Source: Bradyrhizobiaceae bacterium
GTDB taxonomy: Bacteria; Pseudomonadota; Alphaproteobacteria; Rhizobiales; Xanthobacteraceae
Length of the DNA stretch: 64,000 bases
Assembly (NCBI GenBank): GCA_947481685.1
Contig: CANKHA010000013.1
Span: 1-64,000, forward strand
Direction: 5' to 3'
The first letter of the stretch is position 1. The number at the start of each line of letters is the position of its first letter. This document shows, piece after piece, positions 6,825-15,243 of this stretch. A program made the position numbers and the translations under genes. The notes under the pieces were generated by a model, which was not told the DNA's origin, searched no databases, and saw only the letters and a list, made by a program, of their open reading frames with translations.

Positions 6825-7448
6825 ATGAGCGCCCTGCCCGATATCGGCTTCATACATAACTATGTTCCGGCCACCGATCGCACCCGCGCGCCTTTGCTGT
6901 TGCTGCATGGCGTTGGCGGCGACGAGAACGCATTACTTCCGTTCGGAGAGCGGCTCGCACCCGGCGCCGCAATATTGTCGCCGCGTGGCAAGCTGCTTGA
7001 GAAGGGTCAGTCGTTGTTTTTTAGACGCTTTTCCGAGGGCGTCTTCGATCTCGACGACCTCGCTTTCCGCACCCGTGAACTTGCAGACTTCATTGCACGA
7101 GGGCGCAAGGTTTACGGACTCGCTAAACTAATCGCTTTCGGATTTTCCAACGGCGCAAACATAGCCGCCTCGATTTTGCTGACGACGCCAGACGTTCTTG
7201 CCGGCGCTGTGCTGTTGCGCGGGACGGTACCGTATGAGCCGAAAATGCTACCCAATCTCAAAGGTTTTCCGGTTCTCATGCTCGCGGGCGCGGATGACCC
7301 CATTGTCGCAGCGGACAAGCGCGACAGGCTTGCCGCAATCCTGCGAGAAGCAGGCGCAGACGTGACCTACGAGGTATTCCAGGCGGCGCATGATTTGTCG
7401 CCGCGCGATATTACCGCTCTCACTGCCTGGCTCGGCGAACATCGCTGA
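6825..7448 (+). CDS. Alpha/beta-hydrolase, carboxylesterase/phospholipase type
   Basis: A 207-residue cytosolic hydrolase of the YpfH/MhqD-like group. The oxyanion-hole turn LLLLHGVGGDE (24-34) is followed by the nucleophile elbow GFSNG (Ser108), Asp158 in GADDPIV and His189 in AAHDL. These complete a Ser-Asp-His triad. Substrates are short-chain esters or thioesters by family, not further defined. The gene begins right after the peroxiredoxin terminator and has no close partner, although MhqD-like esterases and peroxide defence genes are often found together. Confidence 0.88.
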   Translation: MSALPDIGFIHNYVPATDRTRAPLLLLHGVGGDENALLPFGERLAPGAAILSPRGKLLEKGQSLFFRRFSEGVFDLDDLAFRTRELADFIARGRKVYGLAKLIAFGFSNGANIAASILLTTPDVLAGAVLLRGTVPYEPKMLPNLKGFPVLMLAGADDPIVAADKRDRLAAILREAGADVTYEVFQAAHDLSPRDITALTAWLGEHR

Positions 7449-7497
7449 CGCGGAGCAGCCATGCGGCTGTTCCTGTGAGGATATTCCTAAAATTGGA

Positions 7498-7519
7498 TCC
7501 AAACATATCGCTGTTTGGA
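7498..7519 (+). promoter_or_regulatory. 8-bp perfect inverted repeat upstream of small membrane-protein gene
   Basis: TCCAAACA (7498-7505) and TGTTTGGA (7512-7519) enclose TATCGC. The repeat lies about 57 bases before ATG 7576 and could be an operator. TTGACA is found at 7541-7546 but without a good -10 partner. Confidence 0.35.
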
Positions 7520-7575
7520 ACCCTGCTTTCCGCCAGTCGTTGACATACAGGACCCATTCCCTACGGAGGTATCTC

Positions 7576-7923
7576 ATGACCTATCAAGATCCCGATCCGT
7601 TGCGTGATCGCGACCTCAATCGCAACAACGACCTCGATCGCAATAAGCGGATAAGCCGTGAGTACAGTTCTAACGCCATGTGGGGCTGGATTGCCGGCGC
7701 CGTGGTCGTTGTGCTGATGCTGGCGTTTCTGTTTGGCGGCACCAACGAAACCAATACGGCGTCCAACACCCCGAGCGCGCCGATTGTGAATACGCCGCCC
7801 GCCAACAACACGGCGAACGCACCGCGCAGCACGTTGCCCATGGGCAATTCATCAACCGAGACAACCGGAAGCTCGACGCCGAACACGACGCCGCCCCCGG
7901 CCTCCTCGGCTCCTCCGCAGTAA
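7576..7923 (+). CDS. Small single-pass membrane protein, Thr/Asn/Pro-rich
   Basis: A 115-residue protein that I cannot assign to a named family. Residues 1-33 are strongly charged with repeated D-R-D/N-L-N-R units (DRDLNRNNDLDRN). A single membrane helix covers about 35-53 (MWGWIAGAVVVVLMLAF). The remaining 60 residues are a low-complexity Thr/Ser/Pro/Asn tail that should lie outside the cytosol. GGAGG precedes ATG 7576 by 6 bases. It is followed by a bidirectional terminator. The longer frame upstream of 7576 is not needed. Confidence 0.75.
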   Translation: MTYQDPDPLRDRDLNRNNDLDRNKRISREYSSNAMWGWIAGAVVVVLMLAFLFGGTNETNTASNTPSAPIVNTPPANNTANAPRSTLPMGNSSTETTGSSTPNTTPPPASSAPPQ

Positions 7924-7944
7924 CGGTAGCGTTGGTTTGAGTTG

Positions 7945-7972
7945 AATGGCGCGCCCTCACCGGCGCGCCATT
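7945..7972. terminator. Bidirectional terminator between convergent genes
   Basis: AATGGCGCGCC (7945-7955) pairs perfectly with GGCGCGCCATT (7962-7972). T-rich sequence follows on the plus strand. It lies between the membrane-protein gene ending at 7923 and the transporter gene ending at 7976, so it can serve both. Confidence 0.85.
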
Positions 7973-7975
7973 TCT

Positions 7976-8869
7976 TTAGCCTCGTCGCAGCCGGCCATTC
8001 CAGTTAACCAGGAAGACGCCGGTGACGCAGATTGCCATGCCGACCAGAGCGAGCGGCGCGAGGCGCTCGTCGAATAACAGCCACGCCATCAGCGCCGTGA
8101 CCGGCGGCGTCAGATAGAACAGGCTCGTCACCCGCATGGCGGCTGTCCGCCGGATCATGAAATAAAACAACCAGATCGCCCCAAGCGACAAAACAAACGC
8201 CGACCAGCCCAAGGCGAAGATGAATTGCGGCGTCCACTGCACGACGCGCGTCTCAAACAGCAGCGCGCCGAAAACGAACAGCACGCCGGCGGCGGCGTAT
8301 TGCACCAGGAGCCCGATGCGCCAATCTACGCCGCCCGCAAAACGCTTCTGATAGAGCGTGCCGAACGTGATTCCGAGCAGCGCAACGAAGACCGTGATCC
8401 ATCCGATGAGCGCCACATCGCCTCCGCCCGTGCGCTCATGCACCACAAGCCAGACGCCAACGAGACCGAGAGCCAGTCCCACCCATTGATGCGGCTTTAC
8501 GCGCTCGCCCAGCCACCGGTTGGCCAGGGTCGATGTCAGGATCGGCTGCAGGGCTACGATCAGCGCCGACAGGCCTGCGGGCAATCCGTGATAGATCGCG
8601 ATGAATACGCCGCCAAGATAGAGACCATGCACGCAAAGCCCGGCCACCACGTTATGCAGGATGCACGAGGTTGAAGGCCACGCCGGACGCTGGATCAAAA
8701 CCAACGCGCCCAGCACCAGGACCACCAGCGCCATGCGGAGCGTGAGATAGGTCATAGGCTCGGCAAACGGCAGGCCCGCCTTGGAGGCGATAAAGCCCGA
8801 ACTCCACAGCACGACAAACAGCGCGGGTGCCGAAACGACAACGATATCCTCGAGTGAACGTTGTTTCAT
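7976..8869 (-). CDS. EamA/DMT-family transporter (RhaT/YdcZ-like)
   Basis: A 297-residue inner-membrane protein with ten predicted hydrophobic segments arranged as two EamA repeats, the first about residues 12-140 (WSSGFIASKAGL near 22) and the second about 153-290 (ending FLVNWNGRL). Members export amino acids, nucleobase-like compounds or other metabolites; the substrate cannot be told. ATG 8869 lies 3 bases after the stop of the ATP12 gene, so the two are co-transcribed although no functional link is evident. Confidence 0.9.
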   Translation of the reverse strand: MKQRSLEDIVVVSAPALFVVLWSSGFIASKAGLPFAEPMTYLTLRMALVVLVLGALVLIQRPAWPSTSCILHNVVAGLCVHGLYLGGVFIAIYHGLPAGLSALIVALQPILTSTLANRWLGERVKPHQWVGLALGLVGVWLVVHERTGGGDVALIGWITVFVALLGITFGTLYQKRFAGGVDWRIGLLVQYAAAGVLFVFGALLFETRVVQWTPQFIFALGWSAFVLSLGAIWLFYFMIRRTAAMRVTSLFYLTPPVTALMAWLLFDERLAPLALVGMAICVTGVFLVNWNGRLRRG

Positions 8870-8872
8870 GCG

Positions 8873-9652
8873 TCAGGCCGTTGGCGCCAGACGCAGAACT
8901 TCCGACGCCGCGAGCATTTCGCCGAAGCGATAGGCCCGCCGTTCCAGCACGCGCTCATCCTTGCCCCAGAACTCCATATTCCAGTCTTCATCGACATGCG
9001 CCGCGGCCCAGGCCTCATCGACAGAGAGCCTCCCGCGCAGCATCGCAAGCGCGAGCAGCGCCGAGCCGGTCAGCGTGGTGATGGATGACACCGCGCCAAG
9101 CCGCCATGCATCGTGCGGAATTGGAGACTTCGCCGCGGACACCGCCTCCTCCGGCTGATCGACAAACATCACGCCCGCAGCCAGCAAAAAGCGCGCACCG
9201 AGAACATCGCGCGCCCAGGCCATGATCGGATCCCATTGACGCTCCTGCCGCTCGACCAGACCTTGCGGCCCTTCCGCGCGGTAGAACAACAGGTCGGACC
9301 CGAGATACTGCGCAATCTCATCCGCCACCGGGAGCGGCGCCTGCGCGACGCCGTCGATGATGGAATTGGCAAGCCGCGTGAGCGGCATCAGGCCAGGATG
9401 AATAACATCCTTTTGCGCTTCCCATTCCGCAGCGAGCGCTTCGGCAAGTTCAATGGCCGGCGCCGTCAATGCCCGCTTCATCGGCGTCCGCACCGGCTTG
9501 CCATCCAGAAAAACCGCGAAGCCCTCGGGCGCGCTCTCTGCCGTCGCTTTTTCATAGAAGCGGCGGCGCGAGGGCGACCGCATGGATCGGCGCGCCGCCT
9601 CCATGGGATTGAGCGGTTCCTTGGCAAAGATGTCTTCGAAAATATCGCGCAT
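8873..9652 (-). CDS. ATP12-family F1-ATPase assembly chaperone
   Basis: The 259-residue protein carries the ATP12 signature: RRFYEKATAE (30-39), FAVFLDGKPVRTPMKRAL (45-62), LAAEWEAQKDVIHPGLMPLTRLANS, and the later SDLLFYRAEGP plus WDP segments. ATP12 binds the F1 alpha subunit during assembly in mitochondria, and homologues are found in alphaproteobacteria. It acts in the cytosol. It is followed within 3 bases by the EamA transporter gene and preceded at 31 bases by a possible 46-codon frame. Confidence 0.92.
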   Translation of the reverse strand: MRDIFEDIFAKEPLNPMEAARRSMRSPSRRRFYEKATAESAPEGFAVFLDGKPVRTPMKRALTAPAIELAEALAAEWEAQKDVIHPGLMPLTRLANSIIDGVAQAPLPVADEIAQYLGSDLLFYRAEGPQGLVERQERQWDPIMAWARDVLGARFLLAAGVMFVDQPEEAVSAAKSPIPHDAWRLGAVSSITTLTGSALLALAMLRGRLSVDEAWAAAHVDEDWNMEFWGKDERVLERRAYRFGEMLAASEVLRLAPTA

Positions 9653-9682
9653 GTCTTCTTTTACGGCTTGCGGCGCATGGCG

Positions 9683-9823
9683 TCACGCGGTTGTGCAGCG
9701 CGGCAGATATACCAGCGGCACCCCGGTTTTATTGCTATTCGGGCTCCCGCTCTGCAGCGTAAATCTTAAGTCGTAAAGGGCTGTGGCCAGGCTAACCATT
9801 TGACCGCTTTCGGTAGCATTCAT
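9683..9823 (-). CDS. Possible small protein of 46 residues
   Basis: The minus strand has GGAGGAG (9828-9834) 4 bases before an ATG at 9823, opening a 46-codon frame (MNATESGQMVSLATALYDLR at the start) that stops at 9683, 31 bases before the ATP12 gene. Two more ATGs (9827 and 9819) follow the same ribosome-binding site in other frames; the 9819 frame gives only 17 codons. The product has no recognised domain. The strong binding site is the only evidence of translation, and a leader role for the ATP12 unit is also possible. Confidence 0.3.
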   Translation of the reverse strand: MNATESGQMVSLATALYDLRFTLQSGSPNSNKTGVPLVYLPRCTTA

Positions 9824-9890
9824 GCATCTCCTCCACTAAAATCCCGTTGCGGATTCGACGCTCCTTACCAAGCCAAAGTGCCATGGAAGT

Positions 9891-9919
9891 GACGCAGTCT
9901 CATAGTCAGCTTCTGCGTC
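9891..9919 (+). promoter_or_regulatory. 7-bp inverted repeat before the 2-oxoacid oxidoreductase operon
   Basis: GACGCAG (9891-9897) and CTGCGTC (9913-9919) are perfect complements with a 15-base spacer, ending 19 bases before ATG 9939. It is a candidate operator or leader hairpin; no clear promoter boxes were seen. Confidence 0.3.
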
Positions 9920-9938
9920 TCCCGTCAGGCGAGGCGTA

Positions 9939-11729
9939 ATGAAGAATACTGACGTTTTCGCGCCCAACTACTTCCATAAAGTCGTCGATTGCCAATGGGC
10001 CTGTCCTGCACACACGCCAGTCCCGGAATACATCCGCTTGATTGCGGCGGGACGCTACAGCGACGCCTACATGGTCAACTGGAAGTCCAACGTGTTTCCC
10101 GGAATTCTGGGACGCACCTGCGACCGGCCGTGTGAACCAGCCTGCCGCCGCGTGCGCGTGGAAGAGGAGCCGGTGGCAATTTGCCGCCTGAAGAGGGTTG
10201 CTGCCGACTACAAGGACGACATTCGCGATCGCCTTCCCCCGCCCGCCACCACAAAAAATGGAAAACGCGTCGCCCTCATCGGAGGGGGGCCGGCGTCGCT
10301 GACAGTCGCACGCGGACTTGCCCCGCTCGGCTATACCTGCGTGGTCTTCGATCAGGATCCGAAAGCCGGCGGGATGATGCGCACGCAAATTCCGAAATTC
10401 CGCCTGCCGGATTCCGTCATCGACGAGGAAACCAACTACGTCCTCAACCTCGGCATCGAATTCCGCGGCGGGCAACGCATCGACAGCCTCAAGGTGTTGC
10501 TGGCGGAAGATTGGGACGCGATCTTCGTCGGCACCGGCGCGCCGCGCGGGCGCGATCTCGATCTTCCCGGCCGCCAGGAAGCGGCGAAGAATATCCACAT
10601 CGGCATCGACTGGCTTTCCAGCGTCTCCTTCGGGCACATCACAAAGATCGGCAAGCGCGTGATCGTGCTTGGCGGCGGCAACACCGCGATGGACTGCTGC
10701 CGCTCCTCGCGCCGGATCGGCGGCGAAGAGGTCAAGGTGATCGTGCGTTCCGGCTTTGAAGAAATGAAGGCATCGCCGTGGGAAAAAGAAGACGCGATGC
10801 ACGAAGGCATCCCGATCCTGAATTTCATGGTGCCGAAGGAATTTACCCACGAGAACGGCAAGCTCACCGGCGTCGTGTTTGAGAAGGTGAAGGCGGAATA
10901 CGACGACAAGGGCCGGCGCAATCTGGTGCCGAGCGGCGAGCCCGACGAGCATGTGCCTTGCGACGATGTGCTGGTCGCGGTCGGCCAGGAAAATTCCTTC
11001 CCCTGGATCGAGCGTGACGCCGGCATCGCATTCGATAAATGGGGCATGCCGAAAGTCGATCCGAACACCATGGCTTCCAGCAATCCGAGGGTTTTCTTCG
11101 GCGGCGACAGCGCCTTCGGCCCCAAGAATATCATCTGGGCGGTTGCCCATGGTCACGAGGCCGCGGTTTCCATCGACAAGATGCTCAATGGCGAAGACAT
11201 CAACGACCGGCCGATCCCGGCCGTGGATTTGATGAGCCAGAAGATGGGCATCCACGAATGGAGCTACGACAACGAAATCGCGCTGGATCTGCGCTACAAG
11301 GTGCCGCACCGCGAGAAGGCGATAGCGCTGAAGGACATCAAGGCCGAGGTCGAGCTCGGGTTCGACCCTGCGCTGGCGCTGGCGGAGGCCGGGCGTTGCC
11401 TGAACTGCGATGTGCAGACCGTGTTCAGCTCCTCGCTCTGCATCGAATGCGACGCCTGCGTCGATATCTGCCCGATGGACTGCATCACATTCACCGAGAA
11501 TGGCGATGAAGCGGACCTGCGCCAGCGGCTGAAGGCGCCCGCCAACAATCTGACACAAGACCTCTATGTCATGAACGAGCTGAAGACCGGCCGGGTGATG
11601 GTGAAGGACGAGGACGTCTGCCTGCATTGCGGCCTCTGCGCCGAGCGCTGTCCCACCGGCGCCTGGGACATGAAAAAATTTCTCATCGAGATGACTTACG
11701 CGGGTCCAGCATGCCGATCGAAAGCGTAA
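9939..11729 (+). CDS. GltD-like FAD/Fe-S oxidoreductase subunit of a 2-oxoacid oxidoreductase
   Basis: The 596-residue protein combines three parts. Residues 1-100 form a GltD-type domain with cysteines at 18, 22, 61, 65, 69 and 82 for Fe-S clusters. Residues 110-430 form an FAD/NAD(P) disulfide-reductase fold, with FAD motif VALIGGGPAS (111-120) and NAD(P) motif VIVLGGGNTAMD (241-252). The C-terminus is a two-cluster ferredoxin domain with CIECDACVDICP (501-512) and CLHCGLCAERCP (561-572). Electrons should pass from the KorAB active site over the clusters to FAD and NAD(P), or in reverse. The next gene starts 19 bases before this one stops. The arrangement recalls the three-subunit 2-oxoglutarate:NADP oxidoreductase described from Azoarcus evansii, but here KorC-like and ferredoxin parts are on one chain. 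Confidence 0.88.
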   Translation: MKNTDVFAPNYFHKVVDCQWACPAHTPVPEYIRLIAAGRYSDAYMVNWKSNVFPGILGRTCDRPCEPACRRVRVEEEPVAICRLKRVAADYKDDIRDRLPPPATTKNGKRVALIGGGPASLTVARGLAPLGYTCVVFDQDPKAGGMMRTQIPKFRLPDSVIDEETNYVLNLGIEFRGGQRIDSLKVLLAEDWDAIFVGTGAPRGRDLDLPGRQEAAKNIHIGIDWLSSVSFGHITKIGKRVIVLGGGNTAMDCCRSSRRIGGEEVKVIVRSGFEEMKASPWEKEDAMHEGIPILNFMVPKEFTHENGKLTGVVFEKVKAEYDDKGRRNLVPSGEPDEHVPCDDVLVAVGQENSFPWIERDAGIAFDKWGMPKVDPNTMASSNPRVFFGGDSAFGPKNIIWAVAHGHEAAVSIDKMLNGEDINDRPIPAVDLMSQKMGIHEWSYDNEIALDLRYKVPHREKAIALKDIKAEVELGFDPALALAEAGRCLNCDVQTVFSSSLCIECDACVDICPMDCITFTENGDEADLRQRLKAPANNLTQDLYVMNELKTGRVMVKDEDVCLHCGLCAERCPTGAWDMKKFLIEMTYAGPACRSKA

Positions 11730-13546
11730 ACGATTTCGTCCTGCGGTTTGCCAACGTCAATGGCTCGGGTTCGGCCAGCGCCAACGAGATGTTTGCCCGC
11801 GCGGTGATGCGCATGGGCATTCCCGTCTCGCCGCGCAACATCTTCCCGTCCAACATTCAGGGATTGCCGACCTGGTACGAAGTACGGGTCAGCGAAGCCG
11901 GCCATCTCGGCGCGCGCGGCGGCACCGACTTCATGGTCGCGATGAATCCCCAGACCTGGGACAAGGACGTCGCCTCGATCGAACCCGGCGGCTATCTGTT
12001 CTACGACTCCACCAAGCCGATGCCGTCAGGGAAATTCCGCGACGACATCACCGTCATCGGCGTGCCGCTCACCGCAATCTGCAACAGCCAGTACACCGAC
12101 CCGCGTCAGCGCCAGCTGTTCAAGAACATCATCTATGTCGGCGCGCTGTCCGCGCTGCTCGACATGGACGTGGCGGTGCTGGAGAAGCTGATCGGCGAGC
12201 AATACAAGGGCAAGGAAAAGCTGATCCAGCCCAATATCCATGCCCTGCATCTCGGCCGCGACTACGCGCTGCAACACCTCACCTGCCCGATCGGCCTCAA
12301 GCTGCAGCACTCCGACGGCGTGGGCGACCGCATCCTGATTGAGGGCAATTCGGCGGCGGCGCTGGGCGCGGTCTATGGTGGGGCTACGGTCTGCGCCTGG
12401 TATCCGATCACGCCCTCGTCCTCGCTGGCCGAGGCCTTCACCAGCCACTGCAAGCGCCTGCGGACCGACCCCGAGACCAAGCAGAACCGCTATGCGATCG
12501 TGCAGGCGGAAGATGAGCTCGCGTCCATCGGCATGGTGATCGGCGCGGCCTGGAACGGCGCGCGTTCTTTCACCTCCACGTCCGGTCCCGGCATTTCGCT
12601 GATGCAGGAATTCCTGGGACTGGCCTATTTCGCTGAAGTTCCTGCCGTGGTCTTCGACGTACAGCGCGCGGGCCCCTCGACCGGCATGCCGACACGCACC
12701 CAGCAATGCGACCTGATCAACTGCGCCTATGCCTCGCACGGCGACACCAAGCACATCCTGCTGTTACCGGAAGACCCCGCGGAAGCCTTCGAATTCGGCG
12801 CAACGGCTTTTGATCTGGCTGACCGGTTGCAGACGCCGGTCTTCGTCATGCTCGATCTGGACATCGGCATGAACCAGCGCCTCTGCCGTCCGCTGCGTTG
12901 GGACGACTCCCGGGTTTATGACCGCGGCAAGGTCATGACCGCAGCCGAGCTGGAAGCCGGTAAGGATTTCGGCCGCTATCTCGACGTCGATGGCGATGGC
13001 ATACCCTATCGCACGTATCCCGCCACGCATCCGACCAAGGGCTCATACTTTACCCGCGGGACGTCGCGCGACCGCTATGCGCGCTACACCGAGGAAGGCG
13101 GCGCCTATGTCGACAACATGCAGCGGCTGCTGCGCAAGTTCGATACCGCCAAGGATCTGGTGCCGCGCCCCTTGCGCGCGAACTGCGAGAAACCGACACG
13201 CTTCGGCGTGATTTATTTCGGCTCGACCAGCCCGGCCATGGATGAGGCGATTGCGATGCTGTCGGCGCAGGGGCAACACCTCGACCGGCTGCGGCTGCGC
13301 GCCTTTCCCTTCCATCACACCGTCGATGATTTCATCAGCGAGCACGATTTCATCTTTGTCGTTGAACAAAATCGCGACGCACAGATGCGCTCACTGATCG
13401 TGAATGAATGCGGCATCGACCCTGCCCGGCTGATCCCCGTGCTGCATTATGACGGCACGCCGATCACCGCCCGTTTCATCACCGGCGCTATCGGCGACCG
13501 GCTCGACACGTTGAAAGTCACACCTCTGCGGAAAGCAGCGTCATGA
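11711..13546 (+). CDS. korA: 2-oxoacid:acceptor oxidoreductase, fused gamma-alpha subunit
   Basis: The 611-residue product starts with the gamma domain (residues about 10-195; GSGSASANEMFARAVMRMG, then GHLGARGGTDF) and continues into the alpha pyrimidine-binding domain (EGNSAAALGAVYGG and CAWYPITPSSSLAEAF, then VQAEDELASIGMVIGAAW). ATG 11711 overlaps the flavoprotein gene by 19 bases; the longer upstream frame is its shadow. The enzyme splits a 2-oxoacid with CoA to acyl-CoA, CO2 and two low-potential electrons. 2-Oxoglutarate is the usual substrate for this subunit architecture, but pyruvate or indolepyruvate cannot be excluded. Confidence 0.9.
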   Translation: MPIESVNDFVLRFANVNGSGSASANEMFARAVMRMGIPVSPRNIFPSNIQGLPTWYEVRVSEAGHLGARGGTDFMVAMNPQTWDKDVASIEPGGYLFYDSTKPMPSGKFRDDITVIGVPLTAICNSQYTDPRQRQLFKNIIYVGALSALLDMDVAVLEKLIGEQYKGKEKLIQPNIHALHLGRDYALQHLTCPIGLKLQHSDGVGDRILIEGNSAAALGAVYGGATVCAWYPITPSSSLAEAFTSHCKRLRTDPETKQNRYAIVQAEDELASIGMVIGAAWNGARSFTSTSGPGISLMQEFLGLAYFAEVPAVVFDVQRAGPSTGMPTRTQQCDLINCAYASHGDTKHILLLPEDPAEAFEFGATAFDLADRLQTPVFVMLDLDIGMNQRLCRPLRWDDSRVYDRGKVMTAAELEAGKDFGRYLDVDGDGIPYRTYPATHPTKGSYFTRGTSRDRYARYTEEGGAYVDNMQRLLRKFDTAKDLVPRPLRANCEKPTRFGVIYFGSTSPAMDEAIAMLSAQGQHLDRLRLRAFPFHHTVDDFISEHDFIFVVEQNRDAQMRSLIVNECGIDPARLIPVLHYDGTPITARFITGAIGDRLDTLKVTPLRKAAS

Positions 13547-14598
13547 CCTATCTCACCAAGCCGAAATTCCAGCACCCCGATCTGCCGAAGAACGCGCTGG
13601 GTTATACCCATCGCGATTACGAGGGGAAAATCTCGACGCTCTGCGCAGGCTGTGGCCATGATTCAATCACGGCCGCCGTCGTCGAAGCCTGCTATGAGCT
13701 GTCGATCGAACCACATCGGGTAGCGAAGATTTCCGGCATCGGCTGCTCGTCAAAGACGCCCGATTACTTCCTCGGCAATTCGCATGGCTTCAATTCCGTG
13801 CATGGCCGCATGCCGTCGGTGCTCACAGGCGCCAATCTCGCCAACCGCGACCTTATCTATCTCGGCGTCTCCGGCGACGGTGACAGCGCCTCCATCGGCC
13901 TCGGCCAGTTTGCCCATTGCATCCGGCGCGGCGTGAACATGCTCTACATGGTCGAGAACAACGGCGTTTATGGCCTGACCAAGGGACAGTTCTCCGCCAC
14001 TGCCGACCGCGGCTCCAAAAGCAAACGCGGTGCGGTCAACTCCGACAATGCCATCGATCTCGCTGCGCTCGCGCTGCAGCTCGGCGCCAGTTTCGTGGCG
14101 CGCAGTTTCTCGGGCGACAAGACGCAGCTCGTGCCGCTGATCAAGGCGGCGCTGGAACACAAGGGCGCGGCTTTCATCGACTGCATCTCGCCCTGCGTAG
14201 CGTTCAACAACCACGCGGGCTCGACCCGCAGCTTCGACTATGTGCGCGAGCACAACGAGGCAGTGAACCATCTCGACTTCATCACAGGCCGCGAGGAGAT
14301 CAAGGTCGATTACGAGCCGGGCTCCGTCGAGCTGGTGAAGCAGCACGACGGCTCGACGCTGGCGCTGCGCAAGCTCGCCAAGGACTACAACGTCAACAAC
14401 CGGCTGGCGGCGATGAGTTACCTGCTGGAGCGCAACGCCGCCGGCGAAGTGGTCACCGGCCTGCTCTACGTCGATCCGGAGTCCGACGACATGCACGCCG
14501 GCATGAACACGGTGGCCCAGCCGCTGAATTCGCTGAGCGACAAGGATTTATGCCCGGGCTCAAGTGCCTTGGACAAGATCAACGCGGCGTTACGGTGA
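13543..14598 (+). CDS. korB: 2-oxoacid:acceptor oxidoreductase, beta subunit
   Basis: The 351-residue TPP-binding subunit. Its TPP motif runs from GVSGDGDSASIGLGQ (109-122) to ENNGVYGLTKGQ (138-149). Four cysteines suited to bind a [4Fe-4S] cluster are CAGC (34 and 37), GIGC (68) and the first Cys of CISPC (near 211-215). It overlaps korA by the 4-base ATGA, so translation is coupled. With the gamma-alpha and flavoprotein subunits it makes a complete cytosolic complex encoded in one operon. Confidence 0.92.
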   Translation: MTYLTKPKFQHPDLPKNALGYTHRDYEGKISTLCAGCGHDSITAAVVEACYELSIEPHRVAKISGIGCSSKTPDYFLGNSHGFNSVHGRMPSVLTGANLANRDLIYLGVSGDGDSASIGLGQFAHCIRRGVNMLYMVENNGVYGLTKGQFSATADRGSKSKRGAVNSDNAIDLAALALQLGASFVARSFSGDKTQLVPLIKAALEHKGAAFIDCISPCVAFNNHAGSTRSFDYVREHNEAVNHLDFITGREEIKVDYEPGSVELVKQHDGSTLALRKLAKDYNVNNRLAAMSYLLERNAAGEVVTGLLYVDPESDDMHAGMNTVAQPLNSLSDKDLCPGSSALDKINAALR

Positions 14599-14608
14599 GA
14601 GTTGGAAA

Positions 14609-15073
14609 TTAGAACGCGCAGTTGTGGATGTAAGTGCCCTGCTGACCGGCGGGCAGTCCACCGAGGGCGCCCTGATGCTGGCAACGCGCCACGCGATCCT
14701 GCGATGTCTCGCCAGCTCCGCCATTCGGCAGGACCGGAACGCTCGGCACATTCGGATAACCCGGCACGTCCGGAGCCCGTGTCACCGTGCCGGTGACCAC
14801 CGGAGATTGCGGCACGGTGATCGGCTGCATCGGATATTTGCCAGGCTGATTGCTGGTGACGACGCCGCCTGAACCGACGCGCGCAGGCCTGTTCGTTTTC
14901 TTGATGGATTTCTTGTGCGTGCTTTTAGCGACTGGCTTCTCGGACACCATGATGTCCTGAGCCGCGGCGGGCGTGGCGCCCACTTCAACAAAGCCGCGCT
15001 CCGGCAGCTGGAGCGTCGGGCTCAGCAGCAGCCAGTTCAGGGTCATCAGCGCTGTCAGTACAAGTCTGCGCAT
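14609..15073 (-). CDS. Hypothetical secreted Pro/Val-rich protein
   Basis: The 154-residue product has a signal peptide (MRRLVLTALMTLNWLLLSP) with probable cleavage near AAAQ at 37-39. A lysine-rich segment (KSTHKKSIKKTNRPAR, about 50-65) follows, then a Pro/Val-rich stretch with TVPQSPVVTG and VPGYPNVPSVPVLP, and a C-terminal part with two cysteines (RVARCQHQGALGG and IHNCAF) that could form a disulfide. I know of no function. It converges on korB, ending 10 bases from its stop. Confidence 0.7.
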   Translation of the reverse strand: MRRLVLTALMTLNWLLLSPTLQLPERGFVEVGATPAAAQDIMVSEKPVAKSTHKKSIKKTNRPARVGSGGVVTSNQPGKYPMQPITVPQSPVVTGTVTRAPDVPGYPNVPSVPVLPNGGAGETSQDRVARCQHQGALGGLPAGQQGTYIHNCAF

Positions 15074-15194
15074 GTTGAATCAAATCAATGCGTTGCGTCC
15101 GAAAGAAGACGCCCAACCCCTAACAAGCAAAGGTGAACGCTTTATTCCCGCAGAGCCTCCAACCTCATGGAACAGGCTCGTCACTTCGTCACTG

Positions 15195-15243
15195 AGGCAT
15201 GATCTTGTCCGAAAACCGGTTCCCACTTTTCGGGATCATGCCT
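15195..15243. repeat. Rhizobial-type intergenic palindrome (copy C), overlapping a stop codon
   Basis: AGGCATGATC (15195-15204) and GATCATGCCT (15234-15243) are perfect complements, with inner CCGAAAA/TTTTCGG arms around CCGGTTCCCAC. The right arm supplies the TGA stop (15236-15238) and last codon of the pseudouridine synthase gene. The centre resembles copy A at 1742-1791. Confidence 0.85.

Noticed and set aside
9906-11627. A minus-strand open frame of 573 codons opposite the flavoprotein gene
   Set aside because: The plus strand has clear FAD, NAD(P) and Fe-S motifs; the antisense product has none.
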